The notes below the pieces were generated by a model. The model saw nothing but the letters and a program-made list of their open reading frames with translations, was not told the origin of the DNA and made no database searches. From Anaerolineales bacterium (GTDB lineage Bacteria > Chloroflexota > Anaerolineae > Anaerolineales > UBA4823): a DNA stretch of 36,032 bases. The translations under genes were made by a program, and so were the position numbers. Location: assembly GCA_020354045.1 (NCBI GenBank), contig CP070639.1, forward strand, positions 127,185 through 163,216, in the 5' to 3' direction. How positions within the stretch are numbered: position 1 is the first letter of the stretch; each line of letters opens with the position of its first letter. This document shows positions 15,899-23,960 of this stretch, one piece after another.

Positions 15899-16330
15899 TT
15901 AAATCGCCCAGGCTACTTGCATCGGGTTAGGGCCCATCTCTTTTAAAGAAGCCACCATATCGGTAATGGTATCGGCGAATTTTTGACCCTCGCTGGCGCT
16001 GATCCAGCGCAACCAGACCCGCCGTGGGTCGAAACCGCTGGCCCGTAAGATCTCCTGCATAGCAACATACCGCCGCCGTGTCTTATAGTTGCCAGTCTGG
16101 TAGTGGCAATCACCGGGGTGGCAGCCGCCAATCAGCACGCCATCTGCGCCATCCAGCAGTGGCTTCAGCACATAAACCGGGTCCACTGAACTGCTGCACA
16201 TCGTCCGGATGATCCGCACGTTGGGAGGATATTGCAGGCGCGAGGTGCCCGCCAGGTCTGCACCCGTGTAGGTGCACCAATTGCAAAGAAACGCCACAAT
16301 GCGAGGTTCAAAGTGATTGTTATCAGGCAT
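15899..16330 (-). CDS. mvhD: MvhD-type [2Fe-2S] protein linking to HdrA
   Basis: The 143-residue length and sequence match the MvhD (F420-non-reducing hydrogenase iron-sulfur subunit D) family. FLCNWCTYTGADLAG has C16 and C19, RTMCSSSVDP has C45, and GGCHPGDCHY has C70 and C75. MvhD carries a [2Fe-2S] cluster and docks hydrogenase or formate dehydrogenase onto HdrA, passing electrons to its bifurcating FAD. Here it lies between the giant HdrA fusion (38 bp upstream) and an FdhB-type protein (64 bp downstream), which fits that relay role. GGAG is eight bases before the ATG. Confidence 0.93.
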   Translation of the reverse strand: MPDNNHFEPRIVAFLCNWCTYTGADLAGTSRLQYPPNVRIIRTMCSSSVDPVYVLKPLLDGADGVLIGGCHPGDCHYQTGNYKTRRRYVAMQEILRASGFDPRRVWLRWISASEGQKFADTITDMVASLKEMGPNPMQVAWAI

Positions 16331-16368
16331 GGGTCACTCTCCAGATCTACTCAAATCTACACTCAGAT

Positions 16369-19300
16369 TTAAACTGCAGTTTCTAACATCCCAAATAGCT
16401 GCGCAAACTCGAAACCCTTCAGTTGGGAAGCCTTGTTGGGGCAGCTTGTGACGCATGCCCCACAGCCCTGGCACAGCACCTCGATCACTTCAGCATGATT
16501 CATCCCGGGCTCAAGCAGGCGCGCGCCATAAGGGCAGGCTTCAACACACATTCCACAGGCTGCACATAGCCGCGGGTTGACACTGGCCACGATCGGCGTG
16601 GCTTCCAGCTTGGTGCGGGAGAGCAAAGAAACCGCCCGGATGGCAGCCGCACTGGCCTGGGCAATAGTTTCCTGGATGCTGCGCGGTGAGTGTGCCAGAC
16701 CTGCCAGGTATATGCCTTCAGCGGCAAAATCCACCGGGCGCAGCTTCACATGAGCCTCCAGGAAGAATCCATTTTCATTCAACGGCACTTTCAGCAGCTG
16801 GGCTAAGTGGGCATTTCCACTTTCGGCTTCGATGCCAGTGCTGAGCACTACCCAATCGGCAGTCAGGCTGATCTCCTCCTCATCAGGTTGGACCGTTACC
16901 TCCACCTCCAACCATGTCTTGCCCGCCAGGTTCACCTGCGGCTTCTTATCCGGATGGTATTCCAGGAAGATTACCCCTGCCTGGCGCGCCTGTCTGTAAA
17001 GCAGCTCGCGCAAGCCGTAGCTGCGCAGGTCGCGGTACAGGATGACGACGCTCGTCTTTGGGTGGATGCGCTTGATCGCCAGGGCATTCTTTAGCGCCTG
17101 TGTGCAGCAAACCCGTGAACAGTACGGGTGGTATTCATCACGTGAGCCCACGCACTGGATGAAAACAATCGCCTGGCTATCCAGTAATAGGGAGGGGTGT
17201 TCATGAATCATCGCCTCCAGTTCGCGTTGGGTCAGCAAGCGAGGATGCTGTCCATAATGGTATTCAACAGGCGTTATTTCCCGCCCCCCGGTAGCAACCA
17301 CAGTAGCCCCATGTTCAAGGGTGAGCTCAGAGCCTGAGGCCAGCTTGATACGCGTGCAAAATTGACCCGCATAACCACCATGCTCAAGCACTTCCGCTCC
17401 AGTCAGCACCTGGATGCGCGCATGGGCATTTACCGCGGCGAGCGTCTCCCTGAGCAGGCGCTGTGGATCAAAGCTGCCGGGCATACTGGTATAGATATGT
17501 TTCAGGTTGCCGCCTAATTCGCGCTCGCACTCAACCAGGGTGACTGCAAAACCCTGTCTGGCGATAGAGAGAGCCGCGGTCATGCCAGCCAGACCCCCAC
17601 CGATGACCAGTGCATGCGGGTTGACATCAAAAAAGTTGCGCGAGAGCGGCTGTAATTTTCCAGCCTTGGCAGCTGCCATCGAAACCAGTTGCTTGGCTTT
17701 ATTCGTAGCAGCTTGATGATCCGCGCGATGCACCCAGGAATCCTGCTCACGGATATTAGCCATCTCAAACAGGTGCGGATTCAATCCGGCCTGCCGTAGC
17801 GTGTCTTGAAAGAGAGGTTCATGAGTGCGCGGCGTACAGGATGCCACCACCACCCGGTTGAGCCCCAATTCTTTGATCTGGTTGGTGATGCGCTCCTGGG
17901 TATCCTGCGAACAGGTATACAGGTTGTGCTCTGCATAGACCACACCCGGCAGCGTGCGAGCATAGTCGACCACCGCAGGCACGTCGATGACCGCGCCGAT
18001 ATTGATGCCGCAGTGACAGATAAAAATCCCAACTCGCTCCGGCTCGTCGGAGGTATCCCTTTCGGGTGGGTATTCGGGTATGCGCGTCAGGGTGCCGCGT
18101 GCTTCTGCCAGCAACTCCGAAATTCGCCCCGCGGCACAGGAGGCCTCAATCACCGATTCGGGGATATCTTTCGGCTCGATAAAAGCGCCCGCCGCATATA
18201 TCCCCGCCTGGGAGGTTTGGGTGAGGTCAATTCCAGACGATTGGATAAAACCATATTCATTCAAAGCCACCCCGAGCCTTCCAGCTAGCTCGCGGGTTGC
18301 CTGGGAGGGGCGCATGCCCACGGATAGGACGACCAGCTCGAACTGCTCCTCGTGATAGACGGGATGTTTCTGCTCTACCCCCGCATAGGAGATATATCCC
18401 AGGCGCAAATTGTGAGTGCTTGGCACCTCCTTGACCGAGGAAATCATGCATCGAAGAAAACGCACACCATGTTCCTGTGTGGCGCGCTCAATATAGGTTT
18501 CGAAACCCTTGCCAAAGGAACGGATATCCATATAGAAAATCGTCGGCTCAATGTTGGCATCATGCTCACGTGCGATGATGGCTTCTTTGGTAGCATACAT
18601 GCAACAAATCGAGGAGCAATATGCCGCTCGGCTTTCTCCGTCCAGCCTGGTGGTACAGTCCCGCGAGCCCACACACTGGATCCAGGCAACCTTACGTGGA
18701 TGTGCTCCGTCAGAAGGGCGTTGCACCACCCCCGAGAACGGGCCAGAGGCTGAGAGCATACGCTCAAACTGCAGGCTGGTGATGACATTGGGATAACGTC
18801 CGTAGCCATATTCAGGCCGAATATCTCCAGGCATGGGTTCAAGCCCAGGAGTAAGTAGCACTGCCCCCACCTGGATTTCCAACAGGTGTTCACAATCATT
18901 GTGCGCGATAGCTCCAGCACGGCAGGCATAAGCACACTGGTTGCATTCCGAGCACACACCGCAGTGCAGGCAGCGGATAGCCTCTGCTTGCGCCTGTTCT
19001 GGGGAGAGACCGGCGTATACTTCCAGGAAATCATTCCGCCGCTCAGCTGCAGCTCGTTGATAGGATTCACTACGTTTAGCTGGTGAAGCCTCTGCCAGAG
19101 TAACACGCCGCAGGGCTTCCTCGGGTGCTAGACGGGCAATCCCCGGTACCAACGGAGTCTCCTGCAGAGATAGGGCAGGCTCTCCAGTGAGGTGAGTTTC
19201 AATGGACCTGGCTGCCCGGCGACCCGCAGCAATTGCATCCACAATAAATGCTGTTCCTGTCACAGCATCTCCACCCGCGAAAATTCCCGGCACATCGGTT

Positions 19301-20907
19301 GCCAGTGTTTCAGGATCAGCCACTATGCGTTTGTTGCGCTGGCAGGTAACCTGCTTAAGGGCTTCTGATTGGGGGCGCTGACCAATTGCGAAGATGACGA
19401 CATCTGCCGGTATGATTTGCTCAGTCGCGGGGTATTCATCAAAATCCGGTTTACCATCCACAAAGCCACGGAAGTCCACCTGCACTGTGCGAACACCTGT
19501 GACCTTGTCCTGCTGACAGGTGATCTCTTTGAAAGTACGCGCCGGGAACAGCTGGACGCCCTCCTCTTGCGCGTCGGCGATCTCCCAATCATGAGCTGGC
19601 ATTTGTGCCCGGCTTTCCAGGCAGGTCATGCCCACCCAGGCGGCCCCCAAACGCAACGCATTGGTGGCTGAATCGATTGCCACATTGCCTCCGCCCAGCA
19701 CCAGCACACGCCGGCTTCGCAGGTCAGGCAACCTGGCTCCACTTTCCGGAAGGTTGACCAGCCGCAGAAAATCGGTGGCGAGCAGTACATCCGGTAAATC
19801 TGCACCAGGGATCGGCAGCTTTGCACCGGCATGCGCCCCTATAGCCACAAATACCGCCTCAAAATCCTCCAGCAGGGCTTCCACCTTGTTGACCCGCTGG
19901 TTTAGCTTCAGCTCAATCCCTAATGCCAGGATGTCATCAATCTCGCGCTGCACAATCTCAGGTGGTAGCCGGTAGATCGGGACACCGGCGCGCAGCATGC
20001 CACCAGGAACTGGCAATGCTTCAAACACCGTTACCTGGCAACCACGCCGCGCCAGCTCTTGTGCACAGGTCAGCCCGGCAGGTCCAGAACCCACAATCGC
20101 AACCTTTTTTCCAGACAAAGTTTGCTCCGAAAACTGAGCGCGCATGGTTTCTACCACCTGCCACCGTTCTTCAGGATGCTCCCAGGCCCAATCAGCTACA
20201 AAGCGCTTGACTGCCATAATGTTCACAGCCTGATCTGCCTGCGCCCGGTTGCAGGCTTCTTCACAGCGATGGTTGCACACACGTCCACAGATGGAGGGAA
20301 AAGGGTTTTCTTCCAAAATTGTGCGGTAGGCATCGGCAAAACGGCCCTCGGCAACCAGCGCCAGGTAGCCCTGGGCGCGCTGGTGAATCGGGCAAGCATC
20401 TTTACAGGGAGCAATGCCAACTTTATCGATGGTGTAGACGTTGGGAATGGCTTGTGGGTATAGCTTATAAATGGCTTTACGCCGAGAGAGGCCGCCGTTA
20501 AATTCATCGGGGAGGGTGATGGGGCAAGCCTGCGTGCATTCTCCACAGCCAGTACATTTTTGGCGATCGACAAAGCGGGGATGCTGGCGAATCAAAACTT
20601 TAAAGTTCCCCGGAACCCCGCTGATCCCTTCCACATCCGCGTTCGTGAGTAGCTCAATATTTATATGCCTGCCAACATCAACCAGCTTAGGCGACATGAT
20701 GCACATGGCGCAATCATTGGTGGGGAAGGTTTTATCGAGCTGAGCCATCTTGCCGCCAATCGCAGGCGCCCGGTCCAGCAGATAGACCTTCAGGCCTGCT
20801 TCAGCCAGATCGAGGGCAGCTTGCATCCCGGCGATTCCTGCCCCCACGACTAGTGTCGTGCCTACCGGACCTTTACCATCCCCGCGTCCGTTCTCAGGGT
20901 TTTCCAT
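16369..20907 (-). CDS. hdrA: Giant HdrA-NfnB/GltD-HdrA fusion flavoprotein
   Basis: The 1512-residue protein joins three redox units. Residues 1-163 are the start of a QmoA-like HdrA (FAD motif GAGIAG 22-27; CAMC 66-69; [4Fe-4S] C118-C128). Residues about 164-578 are a GltD/NfnB/dihydropyrimidine-dehydrogenase-type module with an N-terminal Fe-S domain (C168, C172, C207, C211, C215, C219). It has FAD site GSGPAG 273-278, NAD(P)-binding GGGN 405-408 and AGGDA near 544-548. Residues 579-940 resume the first HdrA ([4Fe-4S] C652-C662; CVGSRD at 745). Residues about 959-1512 are a complete QmoB-like HdrA (CHCGIN at 964; GGGLAG 1103-1108; two ferredoxin sites C1448-C1458 and C1479-C1489). At least three flavin sites are expected. 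The ATG at 20907 has AGGAAGG upstream; an ATG at 20943 adds 12 residues but lacks one. hdrB precedes and mvhD follows. Confidence 0.92.
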   Translation of the reverse strand: MENPENGRGDGKGPVGTTLVVGAGIAGMQAALDLAEAGLKVYLLDRAPAIGGKMAQLDKTFPTNDCAMCIMSPKLVDVGRHINIELLTNADVEGISGVPGNFKVLIRQHPRFVDRQKCTGCGECTQACPITLPDEFNGGLSRRKAIYKLYPQAIPNVYTIDKVGIAPCKDACPIHQRAQGYLALVAEGRFADAYRTILEENPFPSICGRVCNHRCEEACNRAQADQAVNIMAVKRFVADWAWEHPEERWQVVETMRAQFSEQTLSGKKVAIVGSGPAGLTCAQELARRGCQVTVFEALPVPGGMLRAGVPIYRLPPEIVQREIDDILALGIELKLNQRVNKVEALLEDFEAVFVAIGAHAGAKLPIPGADLPDVLLATDFLRLVNLPESGARLPDLRSRRVLVLGGGNVAIDSATNALRLGAAWVGMTCLESRAQMPAHDWEIADAQEEGVQLFPARTFKEITCQQDKVTGVRTVQVDFRGFVDGKPDFDEYPATEQIIPADVVIFAIGQRPQSEALKQVTCQRNKRIVADPETLATDVPGIFAGGDAVTGTAFIVDAIAAGRRAARSIETHLTGEPALSLQETPLVPGIARLAPEEALRRVTLAEASPAKRSESYQRAAAERRNDFLEVYAGLSPEQAQAEAIRCLHCGVCSECNQCAYACRAGAIAHNDCEHLLEIQVGAVLLTPGLEPMPGDIRPEYGYGRYPNVITSLQFERMLSASGPFSGVVQRPSDGAHPRKVAWIQCVGSRDCTTRLDGESRAAYCSSICCMYATKEAIIAREHDANIEPTIFYMDIRSFGKGFETYIERATQEHGVRFLRCMISSVKEVPSTHNLRLGYISYAGVEQKHPVYHEEQFELVVLSVGMRPSQATRELAGRLGVALNEYGFIQSSGIDLTQTSQAGIYAAGAFIEPKDIPESVIEASCAAGRISELLAEARGTLTRIPEYPPERDTSDEPERVGIFICHCGINIGAVIDVPAVVDYARTLPGVVYAEHNLYTCSQDTQERITNQIKELGLNRVVVASCTPRTHEPLFQDTLRQAGLNPHLFEMANIREQDSWVHRADHQAATNKAKQLVSMAAAKAGKLQPLSRNFFDVNPHALVIGGGLAGMTAALSIARQGFAVTLVECERELGGNLKHIYTSMPGSFDPQRLLRETLAAVNAHARIQVLTGAEVLEHGGYAGQFCTRIKLASGSELTLEHGATVVATGGREITPVEYHYGQHPRLLTQRELEAMIHEHPSLLLDSQAIVFIQCVGSRDEYHPYCSRVCCTQALKNALAIKRIHPKTSVVILYRDLRSYGLRELLYRQARQAGVIFLEYHPDKKPQVNLAGKTWLEVEVTVQPDEEEISLTADWVVLSTGIEAESGNAHLAQLLKVPLNENGFFLEAHVKLRPVDFAAEGIYLAGLAHSPRSIQETIAQASAAAIRAVSLLSRTKLEATPIVASVNPRLCAACGMCVEACPYGARLLEPGMNHAEVIEVLCQGCGACVTSCPNKASQLKGFEFAQLFGMLETAV

Positions 20908-20963
20908 ATTGCCTTCCTGGTAGTGAAATTCTCTTGACTTCATTCAGGTATAAAAAGCAGTGT

Positions 20964-21854
20964 TTAGAACATATCCGGTTGGAAGTACTGCACTGGTTCA
21001 GGTATCCTATAAAGTCCCAGTGAGCTGAGCAGCGGGCGTGGGTCAATCAAGTGCTTGGGCCACCAAGACTCTGCCTGCGGCAGGTCGAAAGCCAACCCGA
21101 GCAATTCCGTGAAGTAAAAGGCAGGCAGCTTCGGTGCACAGGTCTGGCGCATCTCCAGGTTGACCTGGCATAGTGGGCAGGCAGTCACCAGGGCCTCTGC
21201 ACCCGCTTCACAGGCGCGCTCTGCCAGGCGCCCGACTAATTTTTGGACGATATCTGCCCTGCTCAACGACAAACCCGCCCCACAGCACTCAGTAGCATAT
21301 GACCATGGCTGAACCTCTGCACCAAGGGCAGTCAGCAAAGCCGCCATCACCTGGGGGTGATCGGGATCATCAAACCTGGTGATCTCCGGTGGACGTAGCA
21401 GCAAACAGCCGTAATAAGCAACGACCCTTAAACCATTCAGAGGGATTTTCACCTGGGCAGTGATCTTCTGGAGGCCGTAATCCTCGTAGAGCACAGCCAG
21501 CAAGGGGCGGATGGAGAGACCCTCGCGATACTCGAAACCCACCAGTGACTGTATCTGGATTCGCTGCGCCTGGTCAGTGCGCAGGGTATGATCAGCGCCT
21601 TTAAGGCGGTTAAAACAGGCTGCACAGGGCACAATCAGGTCGCCCCCTGCTGATTGTGCCAGGGCAATGACCCGGGCAGGCAGCGCCAGGCCAAGTGTGT
21701 GGCTCAGCGCGTGGGCGGAAGAAGCGCCACAGCAATTCCAGGCTTCCAGCTCGTTGATCTCAAATTCAAGATGCTTGAGCACTGCCCGGCTGGACAAACC
21801 GTATTCAAGCCCGGTGGAATGCAAACTGCATCCCGGATAGAGGCAATAGTTCAT
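20964..21854 (-). CDS. hdrB: Heterodisulfide reductase subunit B-like protein
   Basis: The 296-residue protein has both HdrB CCG domains with classical spacing: C9, C41, C42, C77, C80 and C150, C190, C191, C226, C229. In HdrB these ten cysteines bind two noncubane [4Fe-4S] clusters that cleave the CoM-S-S-CoB disulfide. Bacterial homologues probably act on another disulfide or an electron-carrier protein. The frame is open to 21887, but the ATG at 21854 (one base after the hdrC2 stop, GGAG nearby) gives MNYCLYPGCSLH, the normal HdrB beginning. All ligands are present, so a functional catalytic subunit is expected. Confidence 0.93.
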   Translation of the reverse strand: MNYCLYPGCSLHSTGLEYGLSSRAVLKHLEFEINELEAWNCCGASSAHALSHTLGLALPARVIALAQSAGGDLIVPCAACFNRLKGADHTLRTDQAQRIQIQSLVGFEYREGLSIRPLLAVLYEDYGLQKITAQVKIPLNGLRVVAYYGCLLLRPPEITRFDDPDHPQVMAALLTALGAEVQPWSYATECCGAGLSLSRADIVQKLVGRLAERACEAGAEALVTACPLCQVNLEMRQTCAPKLPAFYFTELLGLAFDLPQAESWWPKHLIDPRPLLSSLGLYRIPEPVQYFQPDMF

Positions 21855-21855
21855 A

Positions 21856-22377
21856 TTATTTGCTCCGTTGCATGATTTGCCGGACATCAGCTGCCGCTCC
21901 AGACCGCTTGGGGATTATGGGGACTTTGCCGCGCAAGAACAGTCCGATGCCAGCGCCTACATCATTCATCAAGGGTACATGGGAAAGGACCTTGAACAAC
22001 CCTAGCATGGCTGCCTCGTGCGACCTCCCAAACACACTTAACACCCTGAGGAACAAGCGGTGGAAAAGCAGCGCATCAGGTTCACCTGCCGGGTAGCCTT
22101 GCGCCATAGCAATCTGTCGTAGGGCGTCCATGACCGCAGCCAGGTCAATATCGTTTGGGCAGCGCGCGGCACAGGAATAACAGCCTGCGCACAACCATAT
22201 ATCCCGGCTGCTGAGCAAGGGTTCCTCTTGCTCAAGCGCCAGCATACGCAATAGCCGGTCTGGTCCATACCTCATTGCACTGACTACTGGGCACCCCGCA
22301 GTACATTTATGACAGTGATAGCACTGCTCGATCGGCTGCTCACTGATTTGCTTTACCTGATCCAGTAAATTGTTCAT
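21856..22377 (-). CDS. hdrC: Heterodisulfide reductase subunit C-like protein, copy 2
   Basis: The 173-residue protein has two [4Fe-4S] motifs (C19-C29 and C63-C73) separated by about 34 residues, with the GPDRLLRML and DIWLCAGCYSCAARCP sequences typical of HdrC. HdrC relays electrons between HdrA and HdrB, and here hdrB begins one base after its stop codon. No membrane segment is evident. GGAAA lies upstream of the ATG at 22377. It is a paralogue of the HdrC-like gene located before the transporter. Confidence 0.92.
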   Translation of the reverse strand: MNNLLDQVKQISEQPIEQCYHCHKCTAGCPVVSAMRYGPDRLLRMLALEQEEPLLSSRDIWLCAGCYSCAARCPNDIDLAAVMDALRQIAMAQGYPAGEPDALLFHRLFLRVLSVFGRSHEAAMLGLFKVLSHVPLMNDVGAGIGLFLRGKVPIIPKRSGAAADVRQIMQRSK

Positions 22378-22408
22378 GCTTGATTTTCCAAATTTCGTTG
22401 GACAGTTA

Positions 22409-23332
22409 CTACTTCAACAGGCTGGTAGAATCGGTCTCCTGGAAAGGCACCCTGAGCAGGCTTCGCAGACTTGGGCGCTTCCTCCAGGCAGGCCACAAAT
22501 AAATAGACCAGTACACCAAGCCCACCATAACCGCTCCACCAATAATGTTGCCGATGGTCACCGGCAGCAAGTTTGCCAGGAAGAAATTACCCCAGGTAAG
22601 ATTTGGGAAATCCACAGCTGTCCTGCCAATCAGATCCCAGAATTCAGCACTTGCTCCAGATTTAATGAACAAGGCCACCGGGATGAAGTACATATTGGCT
22701 ATGCTGTGCTCGAAACCAGCTGCAACAAAGGCTGTAATAGGAGGGATGATCAACAACACCTTGTCTGTATCAGTCCGGGCGCTAATACACAGCCAGACCG
22801 CCAGGCAGACCAGCGCGTTACAAAAAATTCCCAGCACCAAGGCCTGCAGGAATTCCAGGTTGACCTTGGCGTGTGCGATCGTCAGCGCATTCAACCCCAG
22901 AGTACCTTTGCCAAATGTATATTGCTTGGTAAGGTACATCATGTAAGCCGTCAGGATAGAACCCAGGAAGTTCCCGATATAGACAATAAACCAGTTGCGC
23001 AGCAGTTGGGCAGTCCTGATCTTGCGCGAAGCCCAGGCCATCACGATCAAGTTGTTGCCGGTAAACAGCTCGGCTCCAGCGACTACAACCAGGATCAGTC
23101 CCAGACTGAAGGTGAGGCCCCCAATAACTCGCGTCATCCCAAAAGGCAGGTCGCCAGCGCCAGTGGTTGCCATGGTAGAGAAAACAGCCCCCATCGCGAT
23201 AAAGGCACCCGCTAATACCGCCAGGAAAAACATGCGATAAAAACCAAGGCTGGCTTTGCTAACTCCAACATCCTCGGCTTTGGCTGCCATCTCTGGTGGT
23301 AGCCAGGGATCAAAGGAAGGAAATGTTTGCAT
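22409..23332 (-). CDS. focA: Formate/nitrite transporter (FocA family)
   Basis: The 307-residue integral membrane protein has six hydrophobic segments and the family signatures AGAELFTGNNLIV (first conserved loop region) and AAGFEHSIANMYFIPVAL, which includes the conserved pore histidine. FNT channels move formate, nitrite, hydrosulfide or similar monovalent anions across the inner membrane. It sits between two HdrC genes with a 3-bp gap to the first and 31 bp to the second, so it is firmly in the operon. Together with the FdhB-type protein and MvhD downstream, this favours formate as substrate. That is inference, since channel residues alone do not settle it. AGGAG lies nine bases before the ATG. 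Confidence 0.92.
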   Translation of the reverse strand: MQTFPSFDPWLPPEMAAKAEDVGVSKASLGFYRMFFLAVLAGAFIAMGAVFSTMATTGAGDLPFGMTRVIGGLTFSLGLILVVVAGAELFTGNNLIVMAWASRKIRTAQLLRNWFIVYIGNFLGSILTAYMMYLTKQYTFGKGTLGLNALTIAHAKVNLEFLQALVLGIFCNALVCLAVWLCISARTDTDKVLLIIPPITAFVAAGFEHSIANMYFIPVALFIKSGASAEFWDLIGRTAVDFPNLTWGNFFLANLLPVTIGNIIGGAVMVGLVYWSIYLWPAWRKRPSLRSLLRVPFQETDSTSLLK

Positions 23333-23335
23333 GGC

Positions 23336-23923
23336 TTACTCTCCTGTACCTAACGCTTCAATCTCCTTGGCACGCTTAAGGATCTTATGCAGCTGATCAA
23401 TGCTCTTGATCCGTGCCGGTCGGATGGTCATACGATGTTTACTGAGCAGGCCCATCCCCATTGGTGCCATGCTTGGTAACCGCAAGGGGAAATGCCTAAG
23501 GTAATGCCTAGTTGCCAATCCCAATTCATAGCTGCGCCCGTAGTTCTCAACCATGCCTATAAAGGTCTTGGAAAAGTCAGGCGCAGTGGAGTCCCGATAC
23601 AGACCTGCCTTGATAGCCATGCTTTTCAGGGTATACATTACATCGGTAATATGAATCTCTTGCGGGCAACGTACAACACAGTGATAGCACGAGACACAAA
23701 TCCATGGGGTATTGCTGCGCAATGCCTCATCGCGCAATCCAGCCCGTACCAACGCGAATAATTGGCGAGGGGTGTAGTCCATATCAGCGGCAGCGGGGCA
23801 TGAGCCTCCACAGGTACCACACTGGATACACATTTCCAGGCGGGATTCACCCGCCGTTGCTGCGCTTACTTCTTCTAAAAAACGAATATTTGGGTAGAAA
23901 TCGGTTTCAATCTGAGTTTCCAT
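23336..23923 (-). CDS. hdrC: Heterodisulfide reductase subunit C-like protein, copy 1
   Basis: The 195-residue protein has two [4Fe-4S] motifs (C32-C42 and C76-C86), with YTPRQLFALVRAG between them and TPWICVSCYHCVVRCP at the second, as in HdrC. The C-terminal 90 residues (EIHITDVMYTLKSMAIKAG and onward) match the HdrC helical tail. It is the first gene of the Hdr cluster, 37 bp after the last V-type ATPase gene, with AGGAG upstream of the ATG. A second hdrC lies two genes later, so this copy may feed a different HdrB/HdrD partner or be an additional electron-entry subunit. Confidence 0.92.
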   Translation of the reverse strand: METQIETDFYPNIRFLEEVSAATAGESRLEMCIQCGTCGGSCPAAADMDYTPRQLFALVRAGLRDEALRSNTPWICVSCYHCVVRCPQEIHITDVMYTLKSMAIKAGLYRDSTAPDFSKTFIGMVENYGRSYELGLATRHYLRHFPLRLPSMAPMGMGLLSKHRMTIRPARIKSIDQLHKILKRAKEIEALGTGE

Positions 23924-23960
23924 CGAGTTCTCTCCTGAAAAGATCGTATGTAGAAAAGTC

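Noticed and set aside
18444-19106. 220-codon minus-strand frame inside the giant HdrA gene
   Set aside because: Out-of-frame shadow of the fusion protein; the main frame has intact Cys motifs throughout.
16369-20907. That the giant HdrA fusion could be an artefact of a missing stop codon
   Set aside because: The junctions fall between recognisable domains, the inserted module resumes in the correct HdrA lobe, and no internal ribosome site at domain borders was noted.
22370-23215. 281-codon plus-strand open frame opposite the formate/nitrite transporter
   Set aside because: It is the antisense shadow of a clear membrane protein gene and has no family resemblance or ribosome site.
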